Shown here: piece after piece, positions 25,895 through 33,066 of the stretch
Layout: each line of letters begins with the position of its first letter
Numbering within the stretch: the first letter of the stretch is position 1
NCBI GenBank assembly: GCA_013286565.1
Contig: JABDFM010000010.1
Span: forward strand, 1 to 62,615
Reading direction: 5' to 3'
DNA: 62,615 nt
From: Bacteroidota bacterium
Lineage (GTDB): Bacteria; Bacteroidota; Bacteroidia; Sphingobacteriales; Sphingobacteriaceae
The notes under the pieces: model-generated
Database searches by the model: none
Told to the model about the DNA's origin: nothing
The model's input: the letters and a program-made list of their open reading frames with translations, nothing else
Made by a program: the position numbers and the translations under genes

Positions 25895-25919
25895 ATGCAT
25901 TTTTTTATATTTTTAATAA

Positions 25920-27416
25920 TTACTTTGAAGCTATATGCACCTCCACACAGCCGCTTTGGGTGTTGCTCGTTTTAATAAAAGCCAGGTCTAAGCTTGATGT
26001 TAAGAGCCAGGCGCCGTCGTTCTCATTTGCAAAAGTGGTGGCTACGTCAAGTATCCTTTGCTGGTAATTGGAAGCCCTTGAGGCTATATGTACCTCAACA
26101 TGGTCATTCGGAGTGTTGCTCGTTTTAATAAAAGCCAGGTCTAAACTTGGTGTTAAGAGCCAAGTGCCGTCGTTCTCATTTGCAAAAGTGGTGGCTACGT
26201 CAAGTATCCTTTGCTGATAATTAGAAGCCCTTGAGGCGATATGTACCTCAACATTGCCATTCGGAGTGTTGCTCGTTTTAATAAAAGCCAGGTCTAAACT
26301 TGGTGTTAAGAGCCAGGTGCCGTCGTCCTCATTTGCAAAAGTGGTGGCTACGTCAAGTATTCTTTGCTGATAATTGGAAGCCCTTGAGGCTATATGTACC
26401 TCAACATTGCCATTTGGAGTGTTGCTCGTTTTAATAAAAGCTAGGTCTAAACTTGGTGTCAGGAGCCAGGTGCCATCGTTCTCATTTCCGAAAATGGTCG
26501 CTACGTCAAGTATCCTTTGCTGATAATTGGAAGCCCTTGAGGCAATATGTACCTCAACATTGCCATTTGGGGTGTTGTTCGTTTTAATAAAAGCCAGGTC
26601 TAAGCTTGGTGTCAGGAGCCAGGTGCCGTCGTTCTCATTTGCAAAGGTTGTGACAACTTCAAGTATTCGCCTTTGATATGTACCCATTATTATTGTCGTC
26701 GGATTTCTAACCCATGCTTCATAAGTAATTGCTAACATAGAACTCTGATCGATAATTGCGATGGAATCCCAGGTGAATAAAGCATAACCTGTATCTTGTC
26801 CATTTACACCGTTGGGCACTTGAACGCCAAATTGCTGTGCCAGCCATGAAAGCGTTCCATATCCGCATAAGCTTACACAATGATCTTCTTTCGGCTCGGG
26901 ACCGAACCCTGTTGCAAACCATCCGTTTTTTTTACCTACGTTCCAAAATCCATTATGCCAGGCAGTATCGAGCTGGTCTCCTCCAACACCGATTTTTACA
27001 GGACCAATTGAAATAGCATTTTGCAATACTGAAGTATTCGTCCAATCAACAGAATTATAACCTCCATCATCATAAGTTACTCCACCCGTCTGGAAGCCAT
27101 TTGTGGTCATTTTTTCTAATACTTCTGATAAGTTAGCTCCTTCCAACCATCCATTGGACTGGGCCCAGTCAATCGCCTCTTGCTCTGGAATGAAAATTTC
27201 CGGGCTATTACAAGCCTTGGCAAAAGCCTCTTCGGCCGTAACGCAATCGCCATGAACGTAGTTGCCCCAAAAGGATAAAGCATTTGGCTGATACAAAAAA
27301 CTTGCAGGCGTTGCTCCTACCATTTGGTGAGGCATAGCGGCTGCAAGTGCATTTCTTGGAGATGGTTTTGCGCCACGTGGCATTTTACCATCTGCTTGAT
27401 TTCCTGCATTGTCCAT
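25920..27416 (-). CDS. papain-like protein with five C-terminal 51-residue repeats
   Basis: 498 residues. Residues about 45-235 look like a C1-type cysteine peptidase: HGDC58VTAEEAFAKAC for the nucleophile, DH179CVSLCGYG for the His, and FTWD217SIAIID where papain has Asn. Residues 247-498 are five copies of a 51-residue unit (LDVATTFANENDGTWLLTPS, DLAFIKTSNT, VEVHIAS), nearly identical except the last. The units recall integrin-like PVL lectin propeller blades (IKTxNTxxxxVEVHxxS), a weak match. There is no Sec signal, lipobox or sorting tail. It could be an intracellular protease, or be exported by a non-Sec route. Catalytic competence is not certain. Confidence 0.6.
   Translation of the reverse strand: MDNAGNQADGKMPRGAKPSPRNALAAAMPHQMVGATPASFLYQPNALSFWGNYVHGDCVTAEEAFAKACNSPEIFIPEQEAIDWAQSNGWLEGANLSEVLEKMTTNGFQTGGVTYDDGGYNSVDWTNTSVLQNAISIGPVKIGVGGDQLDTAWHNGFWNVGKKNGWFATGFGPEPKEDHCVSLCGYGTLSWLAQQFGVQVPNGVNGQDTGYALFTWDSIAIIDQSSMLAITYEAWVRNPTTIIMGTYQRRILEVVTTFANENDGTWLLTPSLDLAFIKTNNTPNGNVEVHIASRASNYQQRILDVATIFGNENDGTWLLTPSLDLAFIKTSNTPNGNVEVHIASRASNYQQRILDVATTFANEDDGTWLLTPSLDLAFIKTSNTPNGNVEVHIASRASNYQQRILDVATTFANENDGTWLLTPSLDLAFIKTSNTPNDHVEVHIASRASNYQQRILDVATTFANENDGAWLLTSSLDLAFIKTSNTQSGCVEVHIASK
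25923..26678 (-). repeat. tandem 153-bp coding repeats, five copies
   Basis: Five direct repeats of 153 bp encode the C-terminal half of the papain-like protein. Copies 2-4 differ at only a few bases each, so unequal recombination could change the number. The copy nearest the stop has diverged most. Confidence 0.85.
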
Positions 27417-27669
27417 GATTTTTTTGATTTAAATGTTAAGGTGTAGTTTTAACCTTTGTTGATTGGTTAAATGTTTTTGTATATCAAAGCTGCAAAGAAG
27501 TTATTCCTGGTACAAGGGTGTTTTTCCCGTTTTTGAAAAGGTATTTTACACGTATAAAAAGGGTGTTTTACACGTGGGCCGTGATTTATAATGCCGACCC
27601 ATAATACCAGTTTGGGGGACAAGAAAAAAGAGAAAGCGTCAAATCATCTAATTCGCGACCACCCCCGTT

Positions 27670-27756
27670 GGTCGGGATTTATAATCCCCGACCAATCATA
27701 CCCAAGAATTTGCAATCCTCGTAATCCGCTCACTCACACTTGAAAATAAAAAGGCC
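27670..27756 (+). repeat. intergenic repeat unit with GGTCGGG/CCCGACC hairpin, copy 1
   Basis: The hairpin is at 27670-27693. The unit continues with TTGCAATCCTCGTAATCCGC and ends AATAAAAAGGCC. It aligns at roughly 80% with 29207-29290. The rest of the gap 27417-27768 has no gene. In the gap at 27540-27575 there is a short direct duplication of a run with TTTTACACGT. Confidence 0.65.
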
Positions 27757-27768
27757 ACATGCGAAAAA

Positions 27769-28683
27769 TTATCGCGAAAACTTGTTTCTTCTGTACATTG
27801 CGGGAGTCTGCCCCGTTTTTGATTTAAAGATCCTGTTAAAAGCTGATTCCGACTGATAACCGACGTTTGCTGCAATTTCGGATATATTGCTGTTATCCGT
27901 CATTAATAGCTTTTGGGCTTGTCTGATGCGCCAGTTGGTAAGGTAGCTCAACGGTGTTTCATGCACTAATTTTTTAAACCGGTTAAAGAAAACAGAACGT
28001 GACATGCCGATCTCCGATGCAAGAGACTCCAGCGTCCAATCGTTTTGGGGTGAATCCTGCATCAGTTTGAGTGCCTTGCTGATCCTTGGGTCATTTAATG
28101 CGGAAAGAAAACCAGTGCCGGGCACAGCCTGTTCTAAATATGCCCTTATGATATTGATAAACATAATTTCCGATAGACTTTTCAGCATTACACTGCTTCC
28201 CGGCCTTTCGTTATTGAGTTCTTCCAACATCAATTGTGTAACCTGCTTTAATAAAAGCTGGTTTTCTGTCACATATTGCCTTATATGAATAATTGGCGGC
28301 AGATCCTTTAAAAAAGGATGCATGGGCTTGTAATCAAATTCAAAATGGCCCGCTATAAGGGTAGTTACATCGCCGCCACTGTTAAAAACAGGGATCCCCG
28401 CTCTGCGGGCTTTAACAAATTCGGGCGAGGGCATACGTAAACTTGTAGATTTATCTGCTATCCAGTGGGCGCTACCGTGAGGCACAAATACCAGGTCGCC
28501 CTCCGCCAATTCTATGATACGACCATCAGGCGAGCCAACAGTACAGCTGCCGCTCACCAGCCGCCAGAATTGCGAATTATCATCCTTAACAACATCCAGT
28601 CCCCACGGGGCCGCAAGGGGAAATTTACTATAAACAACACTTCTGAGCCTGGTTGCCTCTAATACGGTACTTAAAGCGTCCAT
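27769..28683 (-). CDS. AraC-family regulator with N-terminal cupin
   Basis: 304 residues. Residues about 1-195 form the cupin_6-type effector domain (SKFPLAAPWGL, LVFVPHGSAHW). Residues about 205-300 form the AraC double helix-turn-helix (LASEIGMSRSVFFNRFKKLV, AANVGYQSESAFNRIFKSKTG). Full family length. It is divergent from the NTF2-like gene with a 97-bp gap containing a perfect 13-bp palindrome. Homologues usually activate or repress that kind of neighbour. It belongs to a module bracketed by the two intergenic repeats (27670 and 29207). Confidence 0.8.
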   Translation of the reverse strand: MDALSTVLEATRLRSVVYSKFPLAAPWGLDVVKDDNSQFWRLVSGSCTVGSPDGRIIELAEGDLVFVPHGSAHWIADKSTSLRMPSPEFVKARRAGIPVFNSGGDVTTLIAGHFEFDYKPMHPFLKDLPPIIHIRQYVTENQLLLKQVTQLMLEELNNERPGSSVMLKSLSEIMFINIIRAYLEQAVPGTGFLSALNDPRISKALKLMQDSPQNDWTLESLASEIGMSRSVFFNRFKKLVHETPLSYLTNWRIRQAQKLLMTDNSNISEIAANVGYQSESAFNRIFKSKTGQTPAMYRRNKFSR

Positions 28684-28726
28684 TTTTATAAATTGATACG
28701 ATTGAGCAAATATACAACACTTTTTG

Positions 28727-28739
28727 ATACTTTAAGTAT
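28727..28739. promoter_or_regulatory. palindrome ATACTT-T-AAGTAT between divergent genes
   Basis: A perfect 13-bp palindrome in the AraC/NTF2 gap, followed 12 bp later by TAACTTTG (28752-28759), a plausible -7 box for the NTF2-like gene. Candidate operator. Confidence 0.4.
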
Positions 28740-28779
28740 TGAACGACAAGCTAACTTTGTATTATTAAAAATCAAAAAA

Positions 28780-29145
28780 ATGACAACACAGGAATTAGCC
28801 AATCGCTACTATGATCTTTTTCAACAAAGGCAAGTGGCAGAAATCTATCAACAGTTTTATAGTGCAGACATTGTTTGTACCGAACCCGAACATGCTTTGG
28901 CCATGGGTGTGCCTACTGTAACTAAGGGTATTGAAGCGGTTTTAGCCAAATCAAAAGCCAGGCAGGAAATTATAGCAGAAGTACACAGCTTCTTCAGCAG
29001 CGAACCAATAGTTGGGGGCGACTATTTTAGCGTGGCCATGGGCAGGGACATGACCTTAAAAAATGGCCAGCGGTTACAATTGGCAGAAATTGCAGTTTTC
29101 GGTGTAAAGGACGATAAGATAATTTCCGAAACCTTTTTTTATTAG
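28780..29145 (+). CDS. NTF2-like (SnoaL-type) small protein
   Basis: 121 residues from ATG 28780 (MTTQELANRYYDLFQQRQVA). An upstream start at 28693 would add 29 residues across the promoter and is rejected. The fold landmarks are RYYDLFQQRQVAEIYQQFYS, the strand GGDYFSVAMGRDMTL and LAEIAVFGVKDDKI. NTF2-like proteins bind or turn over small ligands in a cone-shaped pocket; the substrate is unknown. Probably regulated by the divergent AraC protein. Confidence 0.7.
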   Translation: MTTQELANRYYDLFQQRQVAEIYQQFYSADIVCTEPEHALAMGVPTVTKGIEAVLAKSKARQEIIAEVHSFFSSEPIVGGDYFSVAMGRDMTLKNGQRLQLAEIAVFGVKDDKIISETFFY

Positions 29146-29206
29146 CGATCAGCAAAAACTAATGGAATAATAAACTATTTGCCAGGTGCTGAAAATACGC
29201 CGCGTA

Positions 29207-29290
29207 GGTCGGGATTTATAACCCCGACCTATAATACCTAAGCATTTGCAGTCCTCGTAATCCGCCTATTCACGTTTGAAAACAAAAAGT
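29207..29290 (+). repeat. intergenic repeat unit with TAGGTCGGG/CCCGACCTA hairpin, copy 2
   Basis: Copy of 27670-27756. The hairpin is 29205-29231 (9-bp stem), followed by TTTGCAGTCCTCGTAATCCG and AAACAAAAAG. It runs directly into the terminator at 29284, and then into the tRNA-Phe fragment. Confidence 0.65.
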
Positions 29291-29318
29291 CCTCAGAAAT
29301 TAATCTGAAGACTTTTTT
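29284..29318. terminator. terminator copy next to the tRNA-Phe fragment
   Basis: Stem AAAAAGTCCTCAGA / TCTGAAGACTTTTT with the AATTAA loop identical to that at 32705-32738. In both places the tRNA-Phe 3' end follows after 3-7 bases, so the terminator was copied with it. Confidence 0.75.
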
Positions 29319-29325
29319 GTACTAT

Positions 29326-29366
29326 CTGGGATCGAACCAGCGACACAAGGATTTTCAGTCCTTTGC
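29326..29366 (-). repeat. tRNA-Phe 3'-half fragment, probable attachment-site scar
   Basis: 41 bp identical to 32751-32791 (T-arm, variable loop and anticodon arm of tRNA-Phe). The match ends abruptly at the anticodon-stem edge, where the fragment reads CATTATT instead of TCTACCG. This is the pattern left when an element integrates at a tRNA 3' half and displaces the original end. Confidence 0.8.
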
Positions 29367-29400
29367 CATTATTGATTAATCAAAACTTAACTATTCGCCG

Positions 29401-30156
29401 CTACTTTTCCTTCGGTACTTTCTCAATTTTGCCATCTTTTATTTTATAGCGGTCTCTTTCAAACTCCGTGCAGCTACAAAAATAGAGTTGATTTTCCCCG
29501 AAAAACTTTGATGTTTCATATTGTTTAACTACAATTTCCTCATTGTTTGAAAATAGTATGACACATACCCTGCATCCTTGAGTGCATGCATCTGTTTTTT
29601 CACATGTTAAAGGAAGATCAGGGATCAAAATAGCATTTTGAGCAGCTTCAGCTGCTTTAAGATCCTTGTCTTCGCTCCGGGCTTTATCTATTGGTTTTTT
29701 CGCTGCATCAAATTTGCCTTGTGCGGCCTTATGGCAGGCATCCTTCGCATCTTTTGCGTCTTGCCGCGCTTGTGGTTTATCGGGCCCTTTAATGCCGAGA
29801 AATTTACCGGTTCCCTCATTTATGGCTTTTATGGTATCATGATATATAACATCACATTTGGCTTTATCTTCTGCTAAGGTGATCTTAAATTTTGCATCGC
29901 TATATTTGGCATTCAATGCATCAATTGTTGCTTGCAATCGCTGTTTTTCTGCCAGGTTATCTCGGTTTGATTTATTAAACTCATCAATTTTTTGAGCTGT
30001 GTTCCCTCCGGGGTGATCCTTGTCAAAATTAATATCGCATAATTTATATTTCTTTAAAACATCAATAAGATCCTTTGGAATTGATCCTGGGTTGGCAGGG
30101 TTAGCGATAACCTCGCTTTTCCCATTTTTGTCGATATAGATTGCTGATAAGCCCAT
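29401..30156 (-). CDS. Cys-rich coiled-coil protein of unknown function
   Basis: 251 residues, no signal peptide. I do not recognise it. The N-terminus is compact (MGLSAIYIDKNGKSEVI); the middle (about 65-175) is a Lys/Asp/Ala-rich helical stretch with three cysteines (KCDVIYH, DACHKAA). The C-terminal third has a dense Cys set (LTCEKTDACTQGCRVCVIL, YFCSCTEFERDRY) that could bind zinc or form disulphides. It is island cargo between the tRNA-Phe fragment and the internal terminator. It may be the effector or partner of the neighbouring kinase, but only position hints at that. Confidence 0.5.
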   Translation of the reverse strand: MGLSAIYIDKNGKSEVIANPANPGSIPKDLIDVLKKYKLCDINFDKDHPGGNTAQKIDEFNKSNRDNLAEKQRLQATIDALNAKYSDAKFKITLAEDKAKCDVIYHDTIKAINEGTGKFLGIKGPDKPQARQDAKDAKDACHKAAQGKFDAAKKPIDKARSEDKDLKAAEAAQNAILIPDLPLTCEKTDACTQGCRVCVILFSNNEEIVVKQYETSKFFGENQLYFCSCTEFERDRYKIKDGKIEKVPKEK

Positions 30157-30386
30157 AGTGTTTAGGGGGTTACTTTTGCCTACTCTTGATCCGCTTTTCG
30201 GCTTTCGCGGAATTTAAACTTTTGAGATTAGATATATTACTCATTAATGGCCATAGCTTAATGAGCTGTATTTTAATAGATCAAATAATATGCTTAGTGG
30301 TTATTATAATTGAAGAAGTATAATAAAGTTAAGCAAATGTTTTATCAAAATCAAAATGGCATTTGGGTGGGCAAGCCGGAATGCAC

Positions 30387-30422
30387 AAAAAAGCCCTCAG
30401 AAATCGATCTGAGGGCTTTTTT
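30387..30422. terminator. perfect 15-bp intrinsic terminator inside the island
   Basis: AAAAAAGCCCTCAGA / TCTGAGGGCTTTTTT with a 6-base AATCGA loop. The strongest copy of the family. It ends the kinase gene (stop at 30457) on the minus strand and may stop readthrough from either side. Confidence 0.85.
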
Positions 30423-30445
30423 GTGATATTAGCCGCGATCGAACT
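30423..30445 (-). repeat. decayed tRNA-Phe 3' end
   Basis: GTGATATTAGCCGCGATCGA and three more bases match 18 of 23 positions of 32741-32763 and directly follow the terminator, in the same order as at the real tRNA. Interpreted as an older integration scar. Confidence 0.5.
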
Positions 30446-30456
30446 ATTTGTATTGA

Positions 30457-31845
30457 TCAATTTTGATTTACTCCGTTTTGAGGTAACCTTAAAGTAAAAC
30501 AAGTGCTTTCCACTGTAGATTCAACCCTGAGTGTGCCCTCATGGGCAAGAGCGATCTCTGAGGCTATATATAAACCCAGCCCTAAGCCCTGCTGGCCCGG
30601 CTCAACTTCCCCACGGGAAAATGGCTGAAAGAGGCGTTCCATTGCAGCATCAGGAATTTTATTCCCAGAATTAGACACCGACAAAATGAATTCGTCCTTA
30701 CCACTGATCGCCTCAACCCTAACAGGCGTATCGTTTTTACCATGAGTGATGGCATTGCCCAAAAGATTTGAAAAGAGCTGGGCAATACGACTACTATCGC
30801 AGAATACAGGTTCGGATAAATTGAATTGCGTTTCAATGATCTTTTTGGGCCATATAACTCTCAATTCTGTAATAACCTGGTTCAATACGTCTTCAAACGA
30901 TTTGTTGACGCTAAGATTTAAAGTTATACCATCGCCTAAGCGGCCCTGGGCAAAATCCAGGACATTTTCTATCAACCCCATCATCCTATAACAACTACTC
31001 TCAATTATATTAACAAGAACCATGGCTTCTTCATCTAAATCCATTTGAAGCATGAGTTGCGCGCTGCAAGATACTGCACCAAGCGGATTGCGCAGGTCGT
31101 GGCCTAATATCGCGATAAACTGATCTCTTAATTCAGATATCTTGCGCTCTTCCAAAAGATTTGTTTCTGTCAAAGCCATTTGATCGATCGAATTAAGGTG
31201 GAAGGAAATAAGATCTGCAAACAAATTGAACATACCGATAGTCTCCGGGTTATTGAGCTTGGCCGGCTGGGGATCAATTGCACAAAGTGTGCCGAAGAAA
31301 GTACCATCTTTAGAAATAATAGGTACCGAAATATAGCTTTGAAAGCCATACATCGCCGGGATCGGGTGGCCGGTAAATGTTTCATCTTTATCAACATGAT
31401 CAATAACGACAGCTTTTCCACTTTGGCGTATCTTATTGCAAAAAGTTGTTTCGATGTCTAATTCACCACCTGGTGCAAGTCCAAACATGATCTCATCGCG
31501 CACTGCACAAGCGATCCATTTATCTTCAGTAACACGGGCGATGGCAGCAAAGCCCATACCCGTTGTGCGACAAATAACCTCAAGCAGATTAGGCACCATT
31601 TGGATACTATTTACTGCTGCAACATCTTTCTGGATATCCGCTGCGTTAATTAGCTTAATGAGTTCTACCTCTAATACTTCTGCTATAGTAGCAAGTCTTT
31701 CTACGGTGACTTTAGTATAGCCAAGTTCAACTTTACTGTAAGCGTTTTGAGAAATATTAAGTTTATATGCGAGGTAGTCCTGTGAGTAATTTCTATGTAG
31801 TCTTGCATTCCTGATGTTGGCTGCTACGGTTTGTGTATTGTACAT
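30457..31845 (-). CDS. XRE helix-turn-helix / GAF / histidine kinase fusion
   Basis: 462 residues. Residues about 5-65 are an XRE/Cro-type helix-turn-helix (NIRNARLHRNYSQDYLAYKL, ISQNAYSKVELGYTKVTVER). Residues about 80-225 are a GAF domain (GMGFAAIARVTEDKWIACAV, ETTFCNKIRQSGKAVVIDHV, VPIISKDGTFFGTLCAID). Then comes a HisKA dimer domain (FIAILGHDLRNPLGAV, phospho-His in GHDLRNP) and a HATPase (LLGNAITHGKN, SNSGNKIP, GLGLGLYIASEIA). A DNA-binding domain fused directly to a cytosolic sensor kinase is unusual. No response regulator is adjacent; a divergent ECF sigma factor is. An inverted repeat 42 bp upstream of the start could be its own operator. Confidence 0.8.
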   Translation of the reverse strand: MYNTQTVAANIRNARLHRNYSQDYLAYKLNISQNAYSKVELGYTKVTVERLATIAEVLEVELIKLINAADIQKDVAAVNSIQMVPNLLEVICRTTGMGFAAIARVTEDKWIACAVRDEIMFGLAPGGELDIETTFCNKIRQSGKAVVIDHVDKDETFTGHPIPAMYGFQSYISVPIISKDGTFFGTLCAIDPQPAKLNNPETIGMFNLFADLISFHLNSIDQMALTETNLLEERKISELRDQFIAILGHDLRNPLGAVSCSAQLMLQMDLDEEAMVLVNIIESSCYRMMGLIENVLDFAQGRLGDGITLNLSVNKSFEDVLNQVITELRVIWPKKIIETQFNLSEPVFCDSSRIAQLFSNLLGNAITHGKNDTPVRVEAISGKDEFILSVSNSGNKIPDAAMERLFQPFSRGEVEPGQQGLGLGLYIASEIALAHEGTLRVESTVESTCFTLRLPQNGVNQN

Positions 31846-31886
31846 TAATTGATTGGGTCTGAAGAGCTATTAGGCAACAATGCATT

Positions 31887-31914
31887 TAGGTAATTGTTTG
31901 AACATCATTACCTA
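31887..31914. promoter_or_regulatory. inverted repeat TAGGTAAT-12-ATTACCTA
   Basis: Perfect 8-bp arms with a 12-base spacer, centred about 55 bp upstream of the XRE-kinase start in the gap shared with the ECF sigma gene. XRE proteins bind such sites, so autoregulation is a fair guess. A second inverted repeat, AATAAAGC/GCTTTATT, is at 31958-31982. Confidence 0.4.
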
Positions 31915-32096
31915 TATCAGCCTTAACAATACATAGTGTAAATGGATAGTGGCAAGCAATAAAGCTGCCGTTTTGCTTTATTATGGCAATATCTGTCTGA
32001 ATAGGTTTTTTAGAAGGCAATCGTTACAACTTGAGGTTTTAGTAAGTATTTAACATTTACGCAACGCTTTTGTTAAAACTATATTCAAACTATATA

Positions 32097-32675
32097 ATGA
32101 CAAAGCGAAGCTCTCCTTTGACCGAAGAGAAACTTATTGAGGCACTTAAATCTAAAAATCGGATCGGTGCAGAGGCGTTGTATGATATGTACTCCAAAAG
32201 TCTATTTGGCGTTTTGCTTAAAATGGTTAATGATCAGGAATTAGCTGAGAACCTGCTTCAACAATCCTTTTTGAAGATCTGGAGATCAATTGACTGCTAC
32301 GACGCGGCAAAAGGCAGACTATTCACCTGGATGATAGCTATAACCAAAAACCTCGGAAGAGATTCCTTACGCAGCAGGATGTATCACCAACGTTTAGTTA
32401 CAGATCCTCTGGAATTTCATTCGGATCATATTGAAAAGCAAGATCCGGTTGTTTTAAATATGGACACGATAGGTATCAAAGCGTGGGTTGATAATCTTAA
32501 GAAAGATCATAAGGACGTCCTTAATCTGATCTACTATAAAGGTTACACTCATAAAGAAGTAGCTGAAGAGCTTGATATACCTTTAGGTACGGTAAAAACA
32601 CGCTGTCGCACAGCAATATGCATATTAAGGGGTCGATTTGATGATCCCGTTGCCCGGGGTTCGCAATTTAGTTAG
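32097..32675 (+). CDS. ECF-type RNA polymerase sigma factor
   Basis: 192 residues from ATG 32097 (MTKRSSPLTEEKLIEALKSK); the frame has an earlier ATG at 32070 that adds nine residues before the conserved start. Region 2 is at about 30-95 (AEALYDMYSKSLFG, LFTWMIAITKNLGRDSLR), region 4 at about 130-180 (YYKGYTHKEVAEELDIPLGT, VKTRCRTAICILR). No anti-sigma gene follows; instead a terminator and tRNA-Phe do. So it is an orphan sigma factor, divergent from the XRE-kinase, perhaps controlled by it. Confidence 0.8.
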   Translation: MTKRSSPLTEEKLIEALKSKNRIGAEALYDMYSKSLFGVLLKMVNDQELAENLLQQSFLKIWRSIDCYDAAKGRLFTWMIAITKNLGRDSLRSRMYHQRLVTDPLEFHSDHIEKQDPVVLNMDTIGIKAWVDNLKKDHKDVLNLIYYKGYTHKEVAEELDIPLGTVKTRCRTAICILRGRFDDPVARGSQFS

Positions 32676-32704
32676 CCATGCCAGCAGTCCGGTGATAAAA
32701 AAAC

Positions 32705-32738
32705 AAAAAGCCCGCAGAAATTAATCTGAAGGCTTTTT
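32705..32738 (-). terminator. terminator of tRNA-Phe
   Basis: Stem AAAAAGCC-CG-CAGA / TCTG-AA-GGCTTTTT with an AATTAA loop, 3 bp past the tRNA 3' end on the minus strand. The native copy of the family seen at 29284 and 30387. Confidence 0.75.
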
Positions 32739-32741
32739 TTG

Positions 32742-32814
32742 TGGTATCAGCTGGGATCGAACCAGCGACACAAGGATTTTCAGTCCTTTGCTCTACCGAC
32801 TGAGCTATGATACC
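32742..32814 (-). tRNA. tRNA-Phe (GAA)
   Basis: A 73-nt cloverleaf on the minus strand: acceptor GGTATCA/TGATACC, D-arm GCTC-AGTCGGTA-GAGC, anticodon stem AAGGA/TCCTT with loop CTGAAAA (anticodon GAA, complement at 32779-32781), T-arm GCTGG-TTCGATC-CCAGC and discriminator A. CCA is not encoded. Its 3' half is duplicated at 29326-29366. Confidence 0.97.
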
Positions 32815-33066
32815 ATCCCGTTGGGGCTGCAAATGTAGCTTTTTTTTTATTTATGGGGATTTTTTTTTGAAATAATTTAGTTTGAGCCAAGCGTTTGAAC
32901 CCGGAATGGTGAAATATTTGATATGTATTTGAATAGTAGAACGTTGCTCAATACCCAGATATCACCGGTATTGGAATCTCCCGACTTTTTAACCTTTTAT
33001 TCCGAATTTAAAACCTTTTTACATTTCAACTTTAAAATTAACTTTGAAAAATACTATGCAAGCATA

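Larger units (their letters stand above)
29326..32791. mobile_element. small island between tRNA-Phe and its duplicated 3' half
   Basis: The 41-bp direct repeats (29326-29366 and 32751-32791) enclose about 3.4 kb with three genes: a Cys-rich unknown, an XRE-GAF-histidine kinase and an ECF sigma factor. It lies on the 3' side of tRNA-Phe, as expected for tRNA-targeted integration. A third, decayed terminator plus tRNA end sits inside at 30387-30445, which suggests two successive insertions. No integrase remains, so it is a degenerate or satellite element. Confidence 0.65.

Noticed and set aside
25923..26678. 153-bp direct repeats as a CRISPR or satellite
   Set aside because: They are in frame inside a gene and encode a folded-looking 51-residue unit.
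29368..32741. An integrase or transposase gene in the tRNA-Phe island
   Set aside because: All sizeable frames are accounted for by the unknown protein, the kinase and the sigma factor; no tyrosine or serine recombinase motif is present.
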